Notes: a model not told the origin generated them from the letters alone. Shown: positions 1 to 9,314, numbered from the stretch's first letter. The stretch: DNA of 64,000 bases from Oceanispirochaeta sp. M1 (GCF_003346715.1 NZ_QQPQ01000011.1:62001-126000); one strand, 5' to 3'. Numbers and translations: made by a program.

Positions 1-1
1 G

Positions 2-739
2 GTTCTCACCGAGGTGGATCTTAAATGTCAGAATCTTATACTTGAGAAACTGGCTCCCGGTATTGAAAAATATGATCTGGGAATTCTTGCCGAAGAGGAC
101 TGTGATGACGGCAGCCGTCTGACCAAGTCTGCTTTCTGGTGTATCGATCCCATTGACGGAACCCTTCCGTTTTCAGAGGATAAACCGGGTTATGCCGTGT
201 CTATCGGATTGGTGAGCCTGGAGGGTAAAGCTCTTGTGGGCGTCGTATATGATCCAAGGGATGAGGTGCTGTACTCCGCAGTGAAAGGTCTTGGGGCCTG
301 GAGAAATGGAAAGCCCTGGAAGCTGAATCCTACTGAGGAAACACCCGGTGACTCTCTGACCTGGATCATGGACCGGGATCAGAAAGACCATCCAAGACAG
401 AGTGAACTGAGGCAGCTGATTGCGGATAAAGCTCGAAACTCAGGATTTACAGGACCCGGTTTTCATACAGAAGGTGGAGCAGTACTCAATGCCTGCTGGA
501 CCCTGGAGAATCATCCGGCTGTGTATTTCAAGCTTCCCAAAACAATCGAAGGGGGGGGCTGCTTCTGGGACTTCGCGGCAACAGTCTGTATCGTAGAAGA
601 GGCCGGCGGATGGGTCTCCGATTATAGGGGCAGAGAGCTTAATCTGAATAAGAAAGAGACCATCTATATGAATGGAGAAGGTGTCCTTTTCGCAAGCTCA
701 GAGAAACTGGCAAAGGATTTTATTGCCTTGTTAATCTAA
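2..739 (+). CDS. Inositol monophosphatase-family phosphatase, 5'-truncated
   Basis: Member of the Mg-dependent inositol monophosphatase/CysQ fold. The visible protein shows motif A DPIDGT near residue 48 of the GTG-started form, preceded by an AEED metal-binding segment, and the C-terminal WDFAAT motif with a following GG. The frame stays open to base 2 (reading VLTEVDLK), and a TEVD-type segment belongs to the usual N-terminal region of this family, so the GTG at 14 is probably internal and the true start lies outside the window. The substrate cannot be told apart (inositol phosphate, PAP or a sugar phosphate). It ends 4 bases inside the convergent tlpA-like gene. Confidence 0.85.
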   Translation, partial: VLTEVDLKCQNLILEKLAPGIEKYDLGILAEEDCDDGSRLTKSAFWCIDPIDGTLPFSEDKPGYAVSIGLVSLEGKALVGVVYDPRDEVLYSAVKGLGAWRNGKPWKLNPTEETPGDSLTWIMDRDQKDHPRQSELRQLIADKARNSGFTGPGFHTEGGAVLNACWTLENHPAVYFKLPKTIEGGGCFWDFAATVCIVEEAGGWVSDYRGRELNLNKKETIYMNGEGVLFASSEKLAKDFIALLI

Positions 740-1620
740 TTACTCACATTTTTAAGCCAGGCATAATCCACGGCTCCTGTTTTCTGTGCTGTCAATTCAC
801 CACTGCTGTTAAATACGAAGGTTGAAGGGACAGAATTGATCTTAAAGTAGGCTGCCGCCTCACCCTTGTGGTCTAGAAGTACCGGAAAATCCGCCTTTTT
901 CTCCTCTATGAAATCCACTGCGTTCTGCATCGATTTTTCGGTTGAAGTCATGTTTACGGTGATCAGACGTATGTCACTGTCTTTGTAGTCTGAATAGAAA
1001 CGGTCTATTTCCGGAATTTCCGCCCGGCATGGCGGACACCAGCTGGCCCAGAAATTCACTATGGTCACCGGACTGCCGGTCAGGTCAAGGAGCTGTTCTT
1101 CTCCCTCCATGGTCAAAAGAATTATCTCACTGTCTGAGTTCAAAGCAGCTGCAGGTTTATTCTCCACAAGCGATATGTCATTGTCCGGAAACTGAGATTC
1201 CTTGGGTATAAATAAGAGAAATACAGTCAGAATAAAGTAGAGAGCCAGAGTCCCGGCCGTTAGAATACTCCAGCGAGCCAGCTCTTTAAGGCTGTATTTT
1301 TGTCTTTTGTAAAATATCAGAACTGTGAGCAGGACTACTGCGGCTCCCGCCAGATGGTTTAGAAATCCACCGGGCAGGTAGAGAAGCGCCGTGGGAGCTC
1401 CCCTGAAGGTAGACCAGTTTGTGAGTATCAGGCTCAGCCGCCAACCCAGAAAAAACAGAATAACAGAGTTGAAGAACAGGTCTGAAGTCTTTTTGAAGAT
1501 ATCACGGTCCTCTCTTTTAAGAATAAAGAGCAGTAGATGAGCTGCAGCGGCTGCAAAAATAAAGACTATGAGTTTTATGGGTATTGTAAAAACACCAAGG
1601 GTAAATGAAGTATTGATCAT
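736..1620 (-). CDS. TlpA/ResA-like membrane-anchored thiol-disulfide oxidoreductase
   Basis: A 294-residue protein with about four hydrophobic segments in residues 5-140, then a thioredoxin domain with the active site W194-C-P-P-C198 and a cis-Pro segment (VPST) near residue 264. The WCPPC centre and flanking NFWASW are typical of TlpA/ResA reductases that act outside the cytoplasmic membrane on cytochrome maturation or exported thiols. The multi-span N-terminal half is longer than the single anchor of classic ResA and could itself pass electrons or merely anchor. It stands alone, divergent from the ECF-S-like gene. Confidence 0.85.
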   Translation of the reverse strand: MINTSFTLGVFTIPIKLIVFIFAAAAAHLLLFILKREDRDIFKKTSDLFFNSVILFFLGWRLSLILTNWSTFRGAPTALLYLPGGFLNHLAGAAVVLLTVLIFYKRQKYSLKELARWSILTAGTLALYFILTVFLLFIPKESQFPDNDISLVENKPAAALNSDSEIILLTMEGEEQLLDLTGSPVTIVNFWASWCPPCRAEIPEIDRFYSDYKDSDIRLITVNMTSTEKSMQNAVDFIEEKKADFPVLLDHKGEAAAYFKINSVPSTFVFNSSGELTAQKTGAVDYAWLKNVSN

Positions 1621-1707
1621 ACTATGGAGTATACCCTTTTCATTCTTTCTATCAGATAATATTTAATACCTTTTTACAATTTTAGGAGAATATATCATAA
1701 TAAAATT

Positions 1708-2343
1708 ATGAAAAAAATATTTAATAAAATTGCTTCAAGACTGACAGCACCCCGTAAAGCCTCTACTTATTTTTATGTAATTATTCCAGCTGTTATCCTC
1801 AATCTTCTTTTCAGTTATTTCAATAATGCAATTCTTGAAACGCCACTTTTTCTGGATTCTATCTTTACTGCGGTAGCCGCTGTTTTTCTCGGACCTGCGG
1901 CAGGAGTTCTCACCGGACTTCTCACAAATATCGGAATGGAGTTTGTATATGGAATGACAGGTCTTTACTGGCCCTTTGCAGTCTGCAATATGGCCACAGG
2001 TTTTATTGTGGGAACTATGAATAAGAAGGGGTATTTCAAAAATATCCTCCATATGTCTATAGCCGCATTTCTGGTTGCCTTCACCAACGCGGTTCTGGGT
2101 GCCCATATTGCCTTTCTTCTTTTCAGGGGAGATTCAGGTGCCGGTATAGATTCTGTTGTTTCCGCATTGCTGCATATGGGGCAGTCCATGTTTTCAGCTG
2201 TTTTCTGGGCAAGAATCCCAGCTAATCTGGCAGATAAGCTTATTACCATTCTTACGGCCTACAGTATTAAAAAATGGATTTTTAAGGATAATATAGAATT
2301 TGAATATCTACTGACCAAAAAAATAAAGGAAGTAGGAATATGA
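1708..2343 (+). CDS. ECF transporter S-component-like membrane protein
   Basis: A 211-residue protein with five to six hydrophobic segments. The GPAAGVLTGLLTNI stretch followed by a WPFAVCNMATG segment resembles substrate-binding (S) components of energy-coupling-factor vitamin transporters and related sensor membrane domains. No EcfA or EcfT gene is next to it, so if it is an S component it would share a module encoded elsewhere. The best Shine-Dalgarno (AGGAGA, 1684-1689) is 18 bases before the ATG, unusually far. The stop overlaps the start of the SET gene (ATGA), which suggests coupled translation. Substrate unknown. Confidence 0.6.
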   Translation: MKKIFNKIASRLTAPRKASTYFYVIIPAVILNLLFSYFNNAILETPLFLDSIFTAVAAVFLGPAAGVLTGLLTNIGMEFVYGMTGLYWPFAVCNMATGFIVGTMNKKGYFKNILHMSIAAFLVAFTNAVLGAHIAFLLFRGDSGAGIDSVVSALLHMGQSMFSAVFWARIPANLADKLITILTAYSIKKWIFKDNIEFEYLLTKKIKEVGI

Positions 2344-2966
2344 ACGAAATATATAGAGATCCCGCAGAGCGCCGAAAGTTTATGGAATCAAAGGGTCTCT
2401 CTTATTTGAGCCGGAGTATCTACAAGGATGTTTCTGTATTTTTAAAAGATCAGAAAACGTCCCCCTATTACCTGGATAATCATGAGGAGTTTAGGACTCT
2501 CAGCTCTGACTATAAAGATAAAATTAAAGAGGCCTGGATGGCTGATGTCTCCATCCGGCTGGTTTCTGAAGATGTCGGTTACGGCCTGTTTGCCGAGGCA
2601 GATATGAATCCCGGTGATATTCTGGCAGAATATGCCGGAGTCGTTCAGCCGGGGGAAGATCTTGTCCTTGATCCCGACACTGCCGAGCGTCCTCCGGAAG
2701 GTTTTGAAACCGACTATACCTGGGATTATCCCGATGCCTGGTATGAAGATCTTCTTTTTGAGGTCAACGCAGGAAAGATGGGAAACGAACTCCGTTATAT
2801 CAATCATAGTTTTGAAGCCAATCTTGCTGTGGAGCATACTCTAATAGACAATCGTTGGGTCATTTTCTTTGTGGCACAGCAGTTTATCAGGGCAGGAACA
2901 CAGTTTACCGTAGATTATGGTGAAGAATATTGGTCCGGTGGCTTCCGGGAGCTTATTCTTTTCTGA
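2340..2966 (+). CDS. SET-domain protein lysine methyltransferase
   Basis: A 208-residue protein whose residues about 68-198 carry the SET fold signatures: GYGLFA (80-85), AEYAG (96-100), the RYINHS knot motif (152-157) and a terminal VDYGEEYW with the likely catalytic tyrosine Y193. These residues bind S-adenosylmethionine and the target lysine in known SET enzymes. No post-SET cysteine cluster is present. Residues 1-65 are unassigned. Bacterial SET proteins are uncommon; targets may be a nucleoid or ribosomal protein. It overlaps the upstream membrane gene by 4 bases and lies 12 bases before a deacetylase-fold gene, so the pair is probably co-transcribed. Confidence 0.85.
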   Translation: MNEIYRDPAERRKFMESKGLSYLSRSIYKDVSVFLKDQKTSPYYLDNHEEFRTLSSDYKDKIKEAWMADVSIRLVSEDVGYGLFAEADMNPGDILAEYAGVVQPGEDLVLDPDTAERPPEGFETDYTWDYPDAWYEDLLFEVNAGKMGNELRYINHSFEANLAVEHTLIDNRWVIFFVAQQFIRAGTQFTVDYGEEYWSGGFRELILF

Positions 2967-2978
2967 TATATTTGTCCC

Positions 2979-3986
2979 ATGTTGATATATAACCCCGACG
3001 CAAAAATCAGTTTTGTAAAATACGGAATCCTGATTCCTTCTCTGGACAGCAGGAAAACCAATACCATAAAGGCACTTCAGGAAGATCCCGAACTGGGCCC
3101 CAGGCAGGACGAGTGGCTTATCTCTGATTTTCCAAGAACCCTTGGAAAAGAGGATCTTCAGAGAGCTCATTCCCCGGAATATACAGCCCGTCTTTACGGC
3201 GATGATCTTGAGAGCGTTCTACTGGAATCCTATGAACTTGTTGATGAAGAGGGTAGGTATAATCGCTACGAACCTGACTCTGCCGAAGCTCCTTTGGGGG
3301 GAATCATCGATGATGTCATGAATATCGTCTCAGGTTCCTATGCTGTAATTCCCGAAGCCCTGAAGAGCGGTTTTGCCTATTTTCTTGGTGGTGGAATGCA
3401 TCATGCTCATCCGGATTTCGGTCACGGCTTCTGTCTTGTTAATGATATATCTATTGCCCTTCTCAAAGCGAAAGAGGAAGGACTTTTTAAAACTGCATGG
3501 ATTATTGATATTGACGCCCACAGGGGGGACGGCACTGCCGAAATCATGGCAGACCATCCGGATATTCAATCTCTGAGTATTCATATGGCCGCAGGCTGGC
3601 CTCTGGACAGTCCGGAATACCGTGAAGACGGCTCACTCAATCCCTCATGGTTTCCCGGTGATGTGGATATACCCATTGTTTCAGGAGAAGAGGCTGAGTA
3701 TACCGACAGGCTTCTGGATGAGATGTGTAAGATGGAAGAGAAGGGCAGGCCCGATTTTGTCTTTGTTGTTGCCGGAGTTGATCCCTACGAAAAGGATGAG
3801 CTGCCTTCGACATCTACACTGCAGATGACAAAAGAGCAGATGCTTGATCGTGATCAGAGACTTTACTGTTTTCTAGAAGAGCGGAGCATTCCCTCTGCAT
3901 GGCTCTCGGCCGGCGGATACGGAGCCTCCTCCTGGGAGATTCATACACAGTTTCTTAAATGGGTGTTGAAAAAAAGGCTTAATTAA
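2979..3986 (+). CDS. Histone deacetylase-family amidohydrolase
   Basis: A 335-residue zinc hydrolase of the HDAC/AcuC/acetylpolyamine amidohydrolase superfamily. The general-base pair HH141-142 sits in GGGMHHA, the FCLVND segment follows, and the zinc ligands are D179 and H181 (DIDAHRGDGT) and D268 (AGVDPY). The usual HHG after the zinc ligand reads HRG (R182). Substrate could be an acetyl-lysine, acetylpolyamine or another amide. The gene directly follows the SET methyltransferase on the same strand, and its 3' end overlaps the convergent GSCFA gene by 8 bases. Confidence 0.88.
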   Translation: MLIYNPDAKISFVKYGILIPSLDSRKTNTIKALQEDPELGPRQDEWLISDFPRTLGKEDLQRAHSPEYTARLYGDDLESVLLESYELVDEEGRYNRYEPDSAEAPLGGIIDDVMNIVSGSYAVIPEALKSGFAYFLGGGMHHAHPDFGHGFCLVNDISIALLKAKEEGLFKTAWIIDIDAHRGDGTAEIMADHPDIQSLSIHMAAGWPLDSPEYREDGSLNPSWFPGDVDIPIVSGEEAEYTDRLLDEMCKMEEKGRPDFVFVVAGVDPYEKDELPSTSTLQMTKEQMLDRDQRLYCFLEERSIPSAWLSAGGYGASSWEIHTQFLKWVLKKRLN

Positions 3987-5028
3987 CCAGACTGGACGAT
4001 AAAGGGGGCAGAGCCATGGGATATTTATTTTGAAAATCCCTGAGGGTCTGCTCTTTTTTTTCTGTAAAACTGACAGCCTCGGGACTATCCGGAAAACGGA
4101 GCTTATGCTCCAACAGATTCTTCAGGCTTTCTGCTTCATCCATATAGGATAGAAGAGCTTTATCGGCAGCCGTTTCACAAAACCTCTCCATTATATATCT
4201 GCTTGCAGCCCGGGAAGGATGACAGAGATCATCGGCATACCATCGGTAATCCCGCAGTTCATCCAGCAGTATCTCATAAGATGGAAAATAGAATGAACCA
4301 GGCTCATTATCCTTACAGCCCTGCAGGTAATCATCAATTCCGCAGCGCAGAACTGCCTTGCTCAATGAGTTTTCTGCCGCATTATCCCTTAGATGACGGA
4401 TAGGACTGAGACTCAGGATTATCTTTAAAGAGGGATTAATGCTGCATACTCTATTACTCAGCTCTTTCAGGGCCTCGGTAACATTTTCAGGCTTCATGGC
4501 ATAGCGCCTGAAATCAGAACCAGGCCTTTTATGACAGTTATTCACAACCTTCCCACTTGAAATTTCTTCATATACAAAGGCCGTACCCAGAGTCAAAATC
4601 AGAAATCCGGACTCCTTTAACAGTTCTCTGTGTCTTCTGAGTTCAAGGTTCAGCACAGTCAGAAGTTCATTTTTATCAGCTCTGCTGATTGTAGTATTGA
4701 AGAGGGAATGACTCCAGAGATCACGGTGGAAGAAAAGTTCATCCTCTTTAATATCCCCCTCCTCACAGAGGAGAGTGAAACTGTCCCTTAATGAGAGTGG
4801 ATTATAAGTACTGCCGAAAGGAGAGAGTACAGAGGGGAGGAAATGATCCTGCCAGTATGAATAGAGGTTTTCTGCAAAACAGGAGCCGCCAAAATAGAGC
4901 ATATCCCCGGGAGTTATTTTGTCAGGAAACTCTTTAATGACTATCCTGCTGAACTGCCTGTCCAGGAAGCTCTTCTGTGCTTCAGAAGAGTCTTTCCCCG
5001 CAGTCCCTCTCACAGATGGAGAATCCAT
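3979..5028 (-). CDS. GSCFA-domain protein
   Basis: A 349-residue protein with the eponymous GGSCFAEN motif near residue 47, an NPLSL segment and a later ILSLSP block, as in the GSCFA family, which is related to SGNH/GDSL-type hydrolases. A DDLCHPSRAA segment near residue 270 would be the His-containing block. The biochemical role is not established; a deacylase or esterase on a surface glycan is a guess. Its start lies 19 bases inside the 3' end of mgtE, so it is likely translated from the same messenger. Confidence 0.75.
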   Translation of the reverse strand: MDSPSVRGTAGKDSSEAQKSFLDRQFSRIVIKEFPDKITPGDMLYFGGSCFAENLYSYWQDHFLPSVLSPFGSTYNPLSLRDSFTLLCEEGDIKEDELFFHRDLWSHSLFNTTISRADKNELLTVLNLELRRHRELLKESGFLILTLGTAFVYEEISSGKVVNNCHKRPGSDFRRYAMKPENVTEALKELSNRVCSINPSLKIILSLSPIRHLRDNAAENSLSKAVLRCGIDDYLQGCKDNEPGSFYFPSYEILLDELRDYRWYADDLCHPSRAASRYIMERFCETAADKALLSYMDEAESLKNLLEHKLRFPDSPEAVSFTEKKEQTLRDFQNKYPMALPPLSSSLVN

Positions 5029-6362
5029 TTGGATACTTCAAAGAAGATAGTAAGCCCGCAGACGTCAATTACAGTGGACATAAGAGGACCGGCGGCAACG
5101 GTAGGGTCGAACCCTATACGGTGAATCAGCATAGGGACCAGAGCTCCCAGTACGGTTGCAAATATAACAACTGAACAGAGAGAAATTGCAATGGCGATTG
5201 CCTGTAGAAACTCGATTCCCGGGGGTGTGTAATAGGCTCTTATCAGAATAACCAGGCCTGTTGTCACACCGATGAGAAGACCCACAAGAACCTCCTTGAG
5301 CATAACCTTTCCGATATCCCTGAAGTGAAGTTCTCCTGTGGCAAGACCTCGGATCATCAATGTGGAGGACTGGGTTCCCGAATTACCTCCTGTCTGTGTG
5401 ATGACCGGAATAAAGAGGGTCAGAAAGGCGGCAGTCATAATCATTCCCTGATAGAGATGAAGTACATTGGTTGTTATGGTTCCGGCTACAAGGAGAATTA
5501 TCAACCAGGGAATCCTTTTTTTTACAAGGCCCCAGATAGACGTCTCCAGATAGCTCTGGGTATCTCCGCCCATGGCACCCATCTTGTAGATATCTTCTGT
5601 CTGTTCTTCACGTATAACATCGATTACGTCATCAAAGGTGATTATTCCCAAAAGGCGGTTAAAGCGATCCACTACCGGCAGGGCCAGGAGTCCGTGGTTT
5701 TCAAGAACCCGGGCAGATTCTTCCTGGTCAGTATCGTCCTGAACATAGATCACTTTTTTGATCATTATGTCTTCAATTATATCTTTATCTTTTGCTCCCA
5801 GAATATCTTTCAGAGAGACTACACCGTTGAGCCTTTTAAGTTTGTCCACCACATATATGTAGTAGATTGTTTCCAGCTTATCCATGGAGCTGCGGATGAA
5901 ATGGAGGGCCTGGGCCACTGTTTTATCACCGAGGATAGCCGCATAACGGGGAGTCATCAGACCCGCCGCATCATCTTCGTCAAAGCGGAGAAGAAAGGTC
6001 GTCTCCTGTCTTGTCTCTTCGCTGAGTTTATCCCATACGGCGGAACGGAGTTCAGGGCTCAGTGACTGTATAAGGTCTACAAGGTCATCCGGCTCCATGT
6101 CATTTAAGAGTGATTTGGTCACTCCTTCGGAGAGCTCACGGATCAGATGTTCCTGTTCATAATTCTGAAGTTCCGATATAAGGTCACCCCGTTTATCCTG
6201 ATGGATAAGGAGAAACATACGGAGATTCTCATCATCGTTGAAATTATCCCAGATTTCAGCAATTTCAGCACCGCTGAGTTCATCCAGAATCAAATGGAGC
6301 TGTTGATCATTTACATTGAGGGGGTCCAGATATTCTTTTAAGTTCTCAATCAGATTTTGCAT
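5010..6362 (-). CDS. mgtE: Magnesium transporter MgtE
   Basis: About 450 residues with the full MgtE order: an N-terminal superhelical domain rich in short acidic helices, two CBS domains (roughly residues 130-250), then five membrane helices from about residue 285, with the PVITQTGGNSGTQSS pore/selectivity segment. It is a Mg2+ channel gated by cytosolic Mg2+ through the N and CBS domains. Three in-frame ATGs are possible; the one at 6362 is preferred because GGGAGG lies 6 bases upstream. That start overlaps the murB stop by 17 bases, so the two are co-transcribed. Confidence 0.95.
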   Translation of the reverse strand: MQNLIENLKEYLDPLNVNDQQLHLILDELSGAEIAEIWDNFNDDENLRMFLLIHQDKRGDLISELQNYEQEHLIRELSEGVTKSLLNDMEPDDLVDLIQSLSPELRSAVWDKLSEETRQETTFLLRFDEDDAAGLMTPRYAAILGDKTVAQALHFIRSSMDKLETIYYIYVVDKLKRLNGVVSLKDILGAKDKDIIEDIMIKKVIYVQDDTDQEESARVLENHGLLALPVVDRFNRLLGIITFDDVIDVIREEQTEDIYKMGAMGGDTQSYLETSIWGLVKKRIPWLIILLVAGTITTNVLHLYQGMIMTAAFLTLFIPVITQTGGNSGTQSSTLMIRGLATGELHFRDIGKVMLKEVLVGLLIGVTTGLVILIRAYYTPPGIEFLQAIAIAISLCSVVIFATVLGALVPMLIHRIGFDPTVAAGPLMSTVIDVCGLTIFFEVSKWILHL

Positions 6363-7320
6363 CCTCATCCTCCCAATCACCGACTCTCAGAACCTCGGGT
6401 TCCAGAAGAAAGCCTGTTTGTTCCTGCACTTTTTTCTGCACAAGGCAGATCAGGCTGCTTATTTCAGACGCCGTGGCGTTTTTTTCATTAATCAGAATGT
6501 TACCATGCCAATCTGAGACAGCTGCACCTCCCAGGCGCATTCCTTTCAGACCGACTTCTTCAATCAGTTTTCCGGAAGGAGCGCCGAAGGCTCTGTTATT
6601 TTTAAAGGTCGAACCGCCGCAGGGTGCTCTGAAATGTCCTTTGTCATCCCGATCTTTCCGGATTTCAAGCATTCTTTCCCAGAGCTTTCCCGATTCTCCC
6701 TGTATCAGGGAGAACTCAGCAGACAGTATAATACAATTTCTGTTTTGAAAGGGTGACTTTTTATAATCCCAGTCTTCAGATTTGAAGGGTATATACTCCT
6801 TCTCGAAATTTTCATTCAAGATTGTTGCACCCTTTAATACAGAGGCAACTTCACCGTCGTAACATCGGGCATTCATCCATAGAGCACCACCTACAGATCC
6901 CGGCATGGCGTAGATAAACTCCAGCCCCTTCAGTCCCTTATCCGCCGCATAGGCCGCACCATCAGAAACAGGCATTCCCGCACCCAGTGTCAGAGCCGTG
7001 CCTTTCAGCTTCATACTGTCCAGATTGGCCATGGAGATGACCATGCCTCTGATCCCCTTATCGGAAACCAGAATATTTGCACCCCCTCCCAGGATAAACC
7101 AGGGAACCTCCAGTTCTTTCAATTCCTTCAGAAGCTGGATCAAATCTTCTTCATCCGCCGGTTCGGCAAAAAGGTCTGCCTTCCCCCCTGTGCGGAAGCT
7201 TGTATGGCTTTTCAGAGCTTCCTCTTCACGGATATTGCCTCTGATGTTGATTTTTCTATTTAAATTGCTTAATTTGTACACAATCTTAATGATAAATGGA
7301 CTGCCCCGACATGGCAACAC
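6346..7320 (-). CDS. murB: UDP-N-acetylenolpyruvoylglucosamine reductase
   Basis: FAD enzyme that reduces UDP-GlcNAc-enolpyruvate to UDP-MurNAc in peptidoglycan synthesis. Seen: SFRTGG, the FAD-binding LGGGANILVSD, PGSVGGALWMNA, CGGSTFKN with the likely catalytic serine, and the C-terminal LEPEVLRVG. This is the short type II layout. The only ATG (7320) leaves just 14 bases to the divergent cysS, with no clear Shine-Dalgarno; an in-frame GTG at 17 codons further in is an alternative. It heads a murB-mgtE-GSCFA run of overlapping genes. Confidence 0.93.
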   Translation of the reverse strand: MLPCRGSPFIIKIVYKLSNLNRKINIRGNIREEEALKSHTSFRTGGKADLFAEPADEEDLIQLLKELKELEVPWFILGGGANILVSDKGIRGMVISMANLDSMKLKGTALTLGAGMPVSDGAAYAADKGLKGLEFIYAMPGSVGGALWMNARCYDGEVASVLKGATILNENFEKEYIPFKSEDWDYKKSPFQNRNCIILSAEFSLIQGESGKLWERMLEIRKDRDDKGHFRAPCGGSTFKNNRAFGAPSGKLIEEVGLKGMRLGGAAVSDWHGNILINEKNATASEISSLICLVQKKVQEQTGFLLEPEVLRVGDWEDEDAKSD

Positions 7321-7334
7321 AGTGAGGTGTATTT

Positions 7335-8744
7335 GTGAAAATGAAATTGTTGAATTCTGATGGTAGACAGCTGGAAGACTTTGTTCCTCTGAAAGAGGGA
7401 GAGGTCAGCCTGTACTGCTGCGGTCCTACAGTTTACAACTACGCCCATATTGGAAACATGCGGGCCTATACGTATGAAGATATTCTTAAAAGAACCATGG
7501 AGTACGCCGGATACAGGGTTAATCATGTAATGAACGTTACCGATGTGGGACATCTTACAGGTGACGGCGATGACGGCGAAGACAAGATGATCAAGAGTGC
7601 CCGTGAGCAGGGTATGACCGTTTGGGATATCGCAAAGCATTTTACAGATGCGTTTTTCAATGATTCAGAGCGACTGAACATCATCCGCCCAAATCAGGTA
7701 TGCAAGGCAACCGAGCACATTCAGGAGATGATCGATATGGTCAAGACTCTGGAAGACAAGGGATTTACCTATGTCTCCGGTGGAAATGTCTACTTTGATA
7801 CATCCAAATATCCCGAATACGGGCGTATGGCCAACCTCGAAAACCAGGACCTTCAGCACGGAGCCAGGGTCGAAGTTGATACAAACAAAAGAAACTACAC
7901 CGACTTTGTCCTCTGGTTTACAAATAGTAAGTTTGGAGATCAGGTCATGACCTGGGATTCTCCCTGGGGAACGGGTTACCCCGGCTGGCATATTGAATGT
8001 TCTGCCATGAGCACAAAGTATCTTGGCCCCCACTTTGATATTCACTGTGGTGGTGTGGATCATATTCCCATTCACCATACAAATGAAATTGCCCAGTCTG
8101 AAGCCGCTAACGGCTGTAAATGGGTCAACTACTGGCTTCATAATGAATTTATCCTCATGAAGAGCGGTAAGATGTCCAAATCCAAGGGCGGTTTTATTAC
8201 TTTGCAGGATCTGGTGGATAAGGGTTATGATCCCCTGGACTACAGATACTTCCTTCTGGGCGGGCATTACCGTTCACAGCTCGTTTTTTCATGGGAATCT
8301 CTGGATGCCTCAAGATCGGCACGTGAATCCCTGATGCGGAAAATTGCTGTAATGAAGAAAGAGGGAGAGGCCGCTGATGTTTCAGTACTTTCAGAAGCCG
8401 GACAGAAGGTATTGAATGACTTTCAGGATCATATGGCCGCCGATCTCAATACTCCCAGAGCTCTGGCGGATATCTGGAGTCTTCTTAAAAATAAGGAACT
8501 CAGTTCCACTGACAAACTGACCCTCATTATGGATATGGATCGAATCCTCGGTCTGAAGCTTGATGAAGAAAACACCGAAGAGAGCGGTACACTGGATGCA
8601 TCTATCGATGCCCTTATTGCCGAAAGACAGGAGGCCCGTAAAAACAAGGATTTTGCCCGCTCTGATGAGATCAGAGATCAGCTCCTTGAACAGGGAATTC
8701 AGATTTTAGATTCACCCGATGGACCCAAATGGAAAAAAAATTGA
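7335..8744 (+). CDS. cysS: Cysteinyl-tRNA synthetase
   Basis: Class I synthetase of 469 residues. The zinc-ligand cysteine and HIGH-type signature are in CGPTVYNYAHIGN, further zinc ligands in GWHIECSAMS and HTNEIAQSE, and the ATP-binding KMSKS loop in SGKMSKSKGG. The C-terminal DALR helical domain and the ARKNKDFARSDEIRDQL anticodon-region helix are present, so the protein is full length. Initiation is at a GTG followed two codons later by ATG; the latter (7341) is an alternative. It is divergent from murB. Confidence 0.96.
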   Translation: MKMKLLNSDGRQLEDFVPLKEGEVSLYCCGPTVYNYAHIGNMRAYTYEDILKRTMEYAGYRVNHVMNVTDVGHLTGDGDDGEDKMIKSAREQGMTVWDIAKHFTDAFFNDSERLNIIRPNQVCKATEHIQEMIDMVKTLEDKGFTYVSGGNVYFDTSKYPEYGRMANLENQDLQHGARVEVDTNKRNYTDFVLWFTNSKFGDQVMTWDSPWGTGYPGWHIECSAMSTKYLGPHFDIHCGGVDHIPIHHTNEIAQSEAANGCKWVNYWLHNEFILMKSGKMSKSKGGFITLQDLVDKGYDPLDYRYFLLGGHYRSQLVFSWESLDASRSARESLMRKIAVMKKEGEAADVSVLSEAGQKVLNDFQDHMAADLNTPRALADIWSLLKNKELSSTDKLTLIMDMDRILGLKLDEENTEESGTLDASIDALIAERQEARKNKDFARSDEIRDQLLEQGIQILDSPDGPKWKKN

Positions 8745-8801
8745 TATTTCATGTAACAGCTTCGGCATTATCATGTTTTAATGTTGAGAGGGTAGGACCG
8801 A

Positions 8802-9314
8802 GTGTCTAAAGATTTTGAGCTTGCATACAAAGAGTTTTACCCCGTACTGATACGTGTTGCCTATAGAATCACCGGAAGTCAGGAGGTCAGCGAAGATCTC
8901 TGTCAGGAGGCCTTTGTGCGCTATTATGAGCGCATGGATAAGATTCCTCCCGGCGACCAGGCTAAGTACTGGATGATCAGGGTCGTCAAAAATCTTGCGT
9001 TCAATCATGAAAAACGCAAGGGACGTGAGAGAAATGCATATCAGAAGCATTACCATGAGCCCAAGGCCGAGATTGTTAATGACGGTGAAAAAGGGTTGAT
9101 GGAGGACGAGTCCAAGAAACTTGTTCAGAACGCTTTAATGAAGCTGCCTTATAAAATGAGGGTGGTTCTTTCTTTGAAGGAATATGCCAACCTCAACTAT
9201 AAGCAGATTGGAGAGATACTGAAGATATCTGAAGGTAATGTAAAAATACGGGTTTTCCGTGCCAGACAGAAATTAAGTGAGATACTTGATAAGGGAGATG
9301 TCTATGTGCCCTGA
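8802..9314 (+). CDS. ECF-type RNA polymerase sigma factor
   Basis: A 170-residue group IV sigma factor. Region 2 (residues about 8-75) shows AYRITGSQEVSEDLCQEAF, the RNA polymerase and -10 contact helix, and region 4 (about 115-165) shows a KLPYKMRVVLSLKEY helix and the GEILKISEGNVKIRVFRAR helix-turn-helix that reads the -35. There is no region 1 or 3. GTG start with a purine-rich GAGAGGGTAGGA just before it. Its last 11 bases overlap the start of the anti-sigma gene, so the two are coupled, as usual for a membrane-signal-controlled sigma factor. Confidence 0.93.
   Translation: MSKDFELAYKEFYPVLIRVAYRITGSQEVSEDLCQEAFVRYYERMDKIPPGDQAKYWMIRVVKNLAFNHEKRKGRERNAYQKHYHEPKAEIVNDGEKGLMEDESKKLVQNALMKLPYKMRVVLSLKEYANLNYKQIGEILKISEGNVKIRVFRARQKLSEILDKGDVYVP

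Noticed and set aside
5325-6065. 246-codon plus-strand open frame
   Set aside because: Lies fully antisense to mgtE, whose domains are complete; no recognisable protein and no ribosome-binding site.
7665-8267. 200-codon minus-strand open frame
   Set aside because: Antisense shadow of the conserved core of cysS.
9277-9303. Longer anti-sigma start at 9277
   Set aside because: No ribosome-binding site and deep inside the sigma gene; AGGGAG fits ATG 9304.
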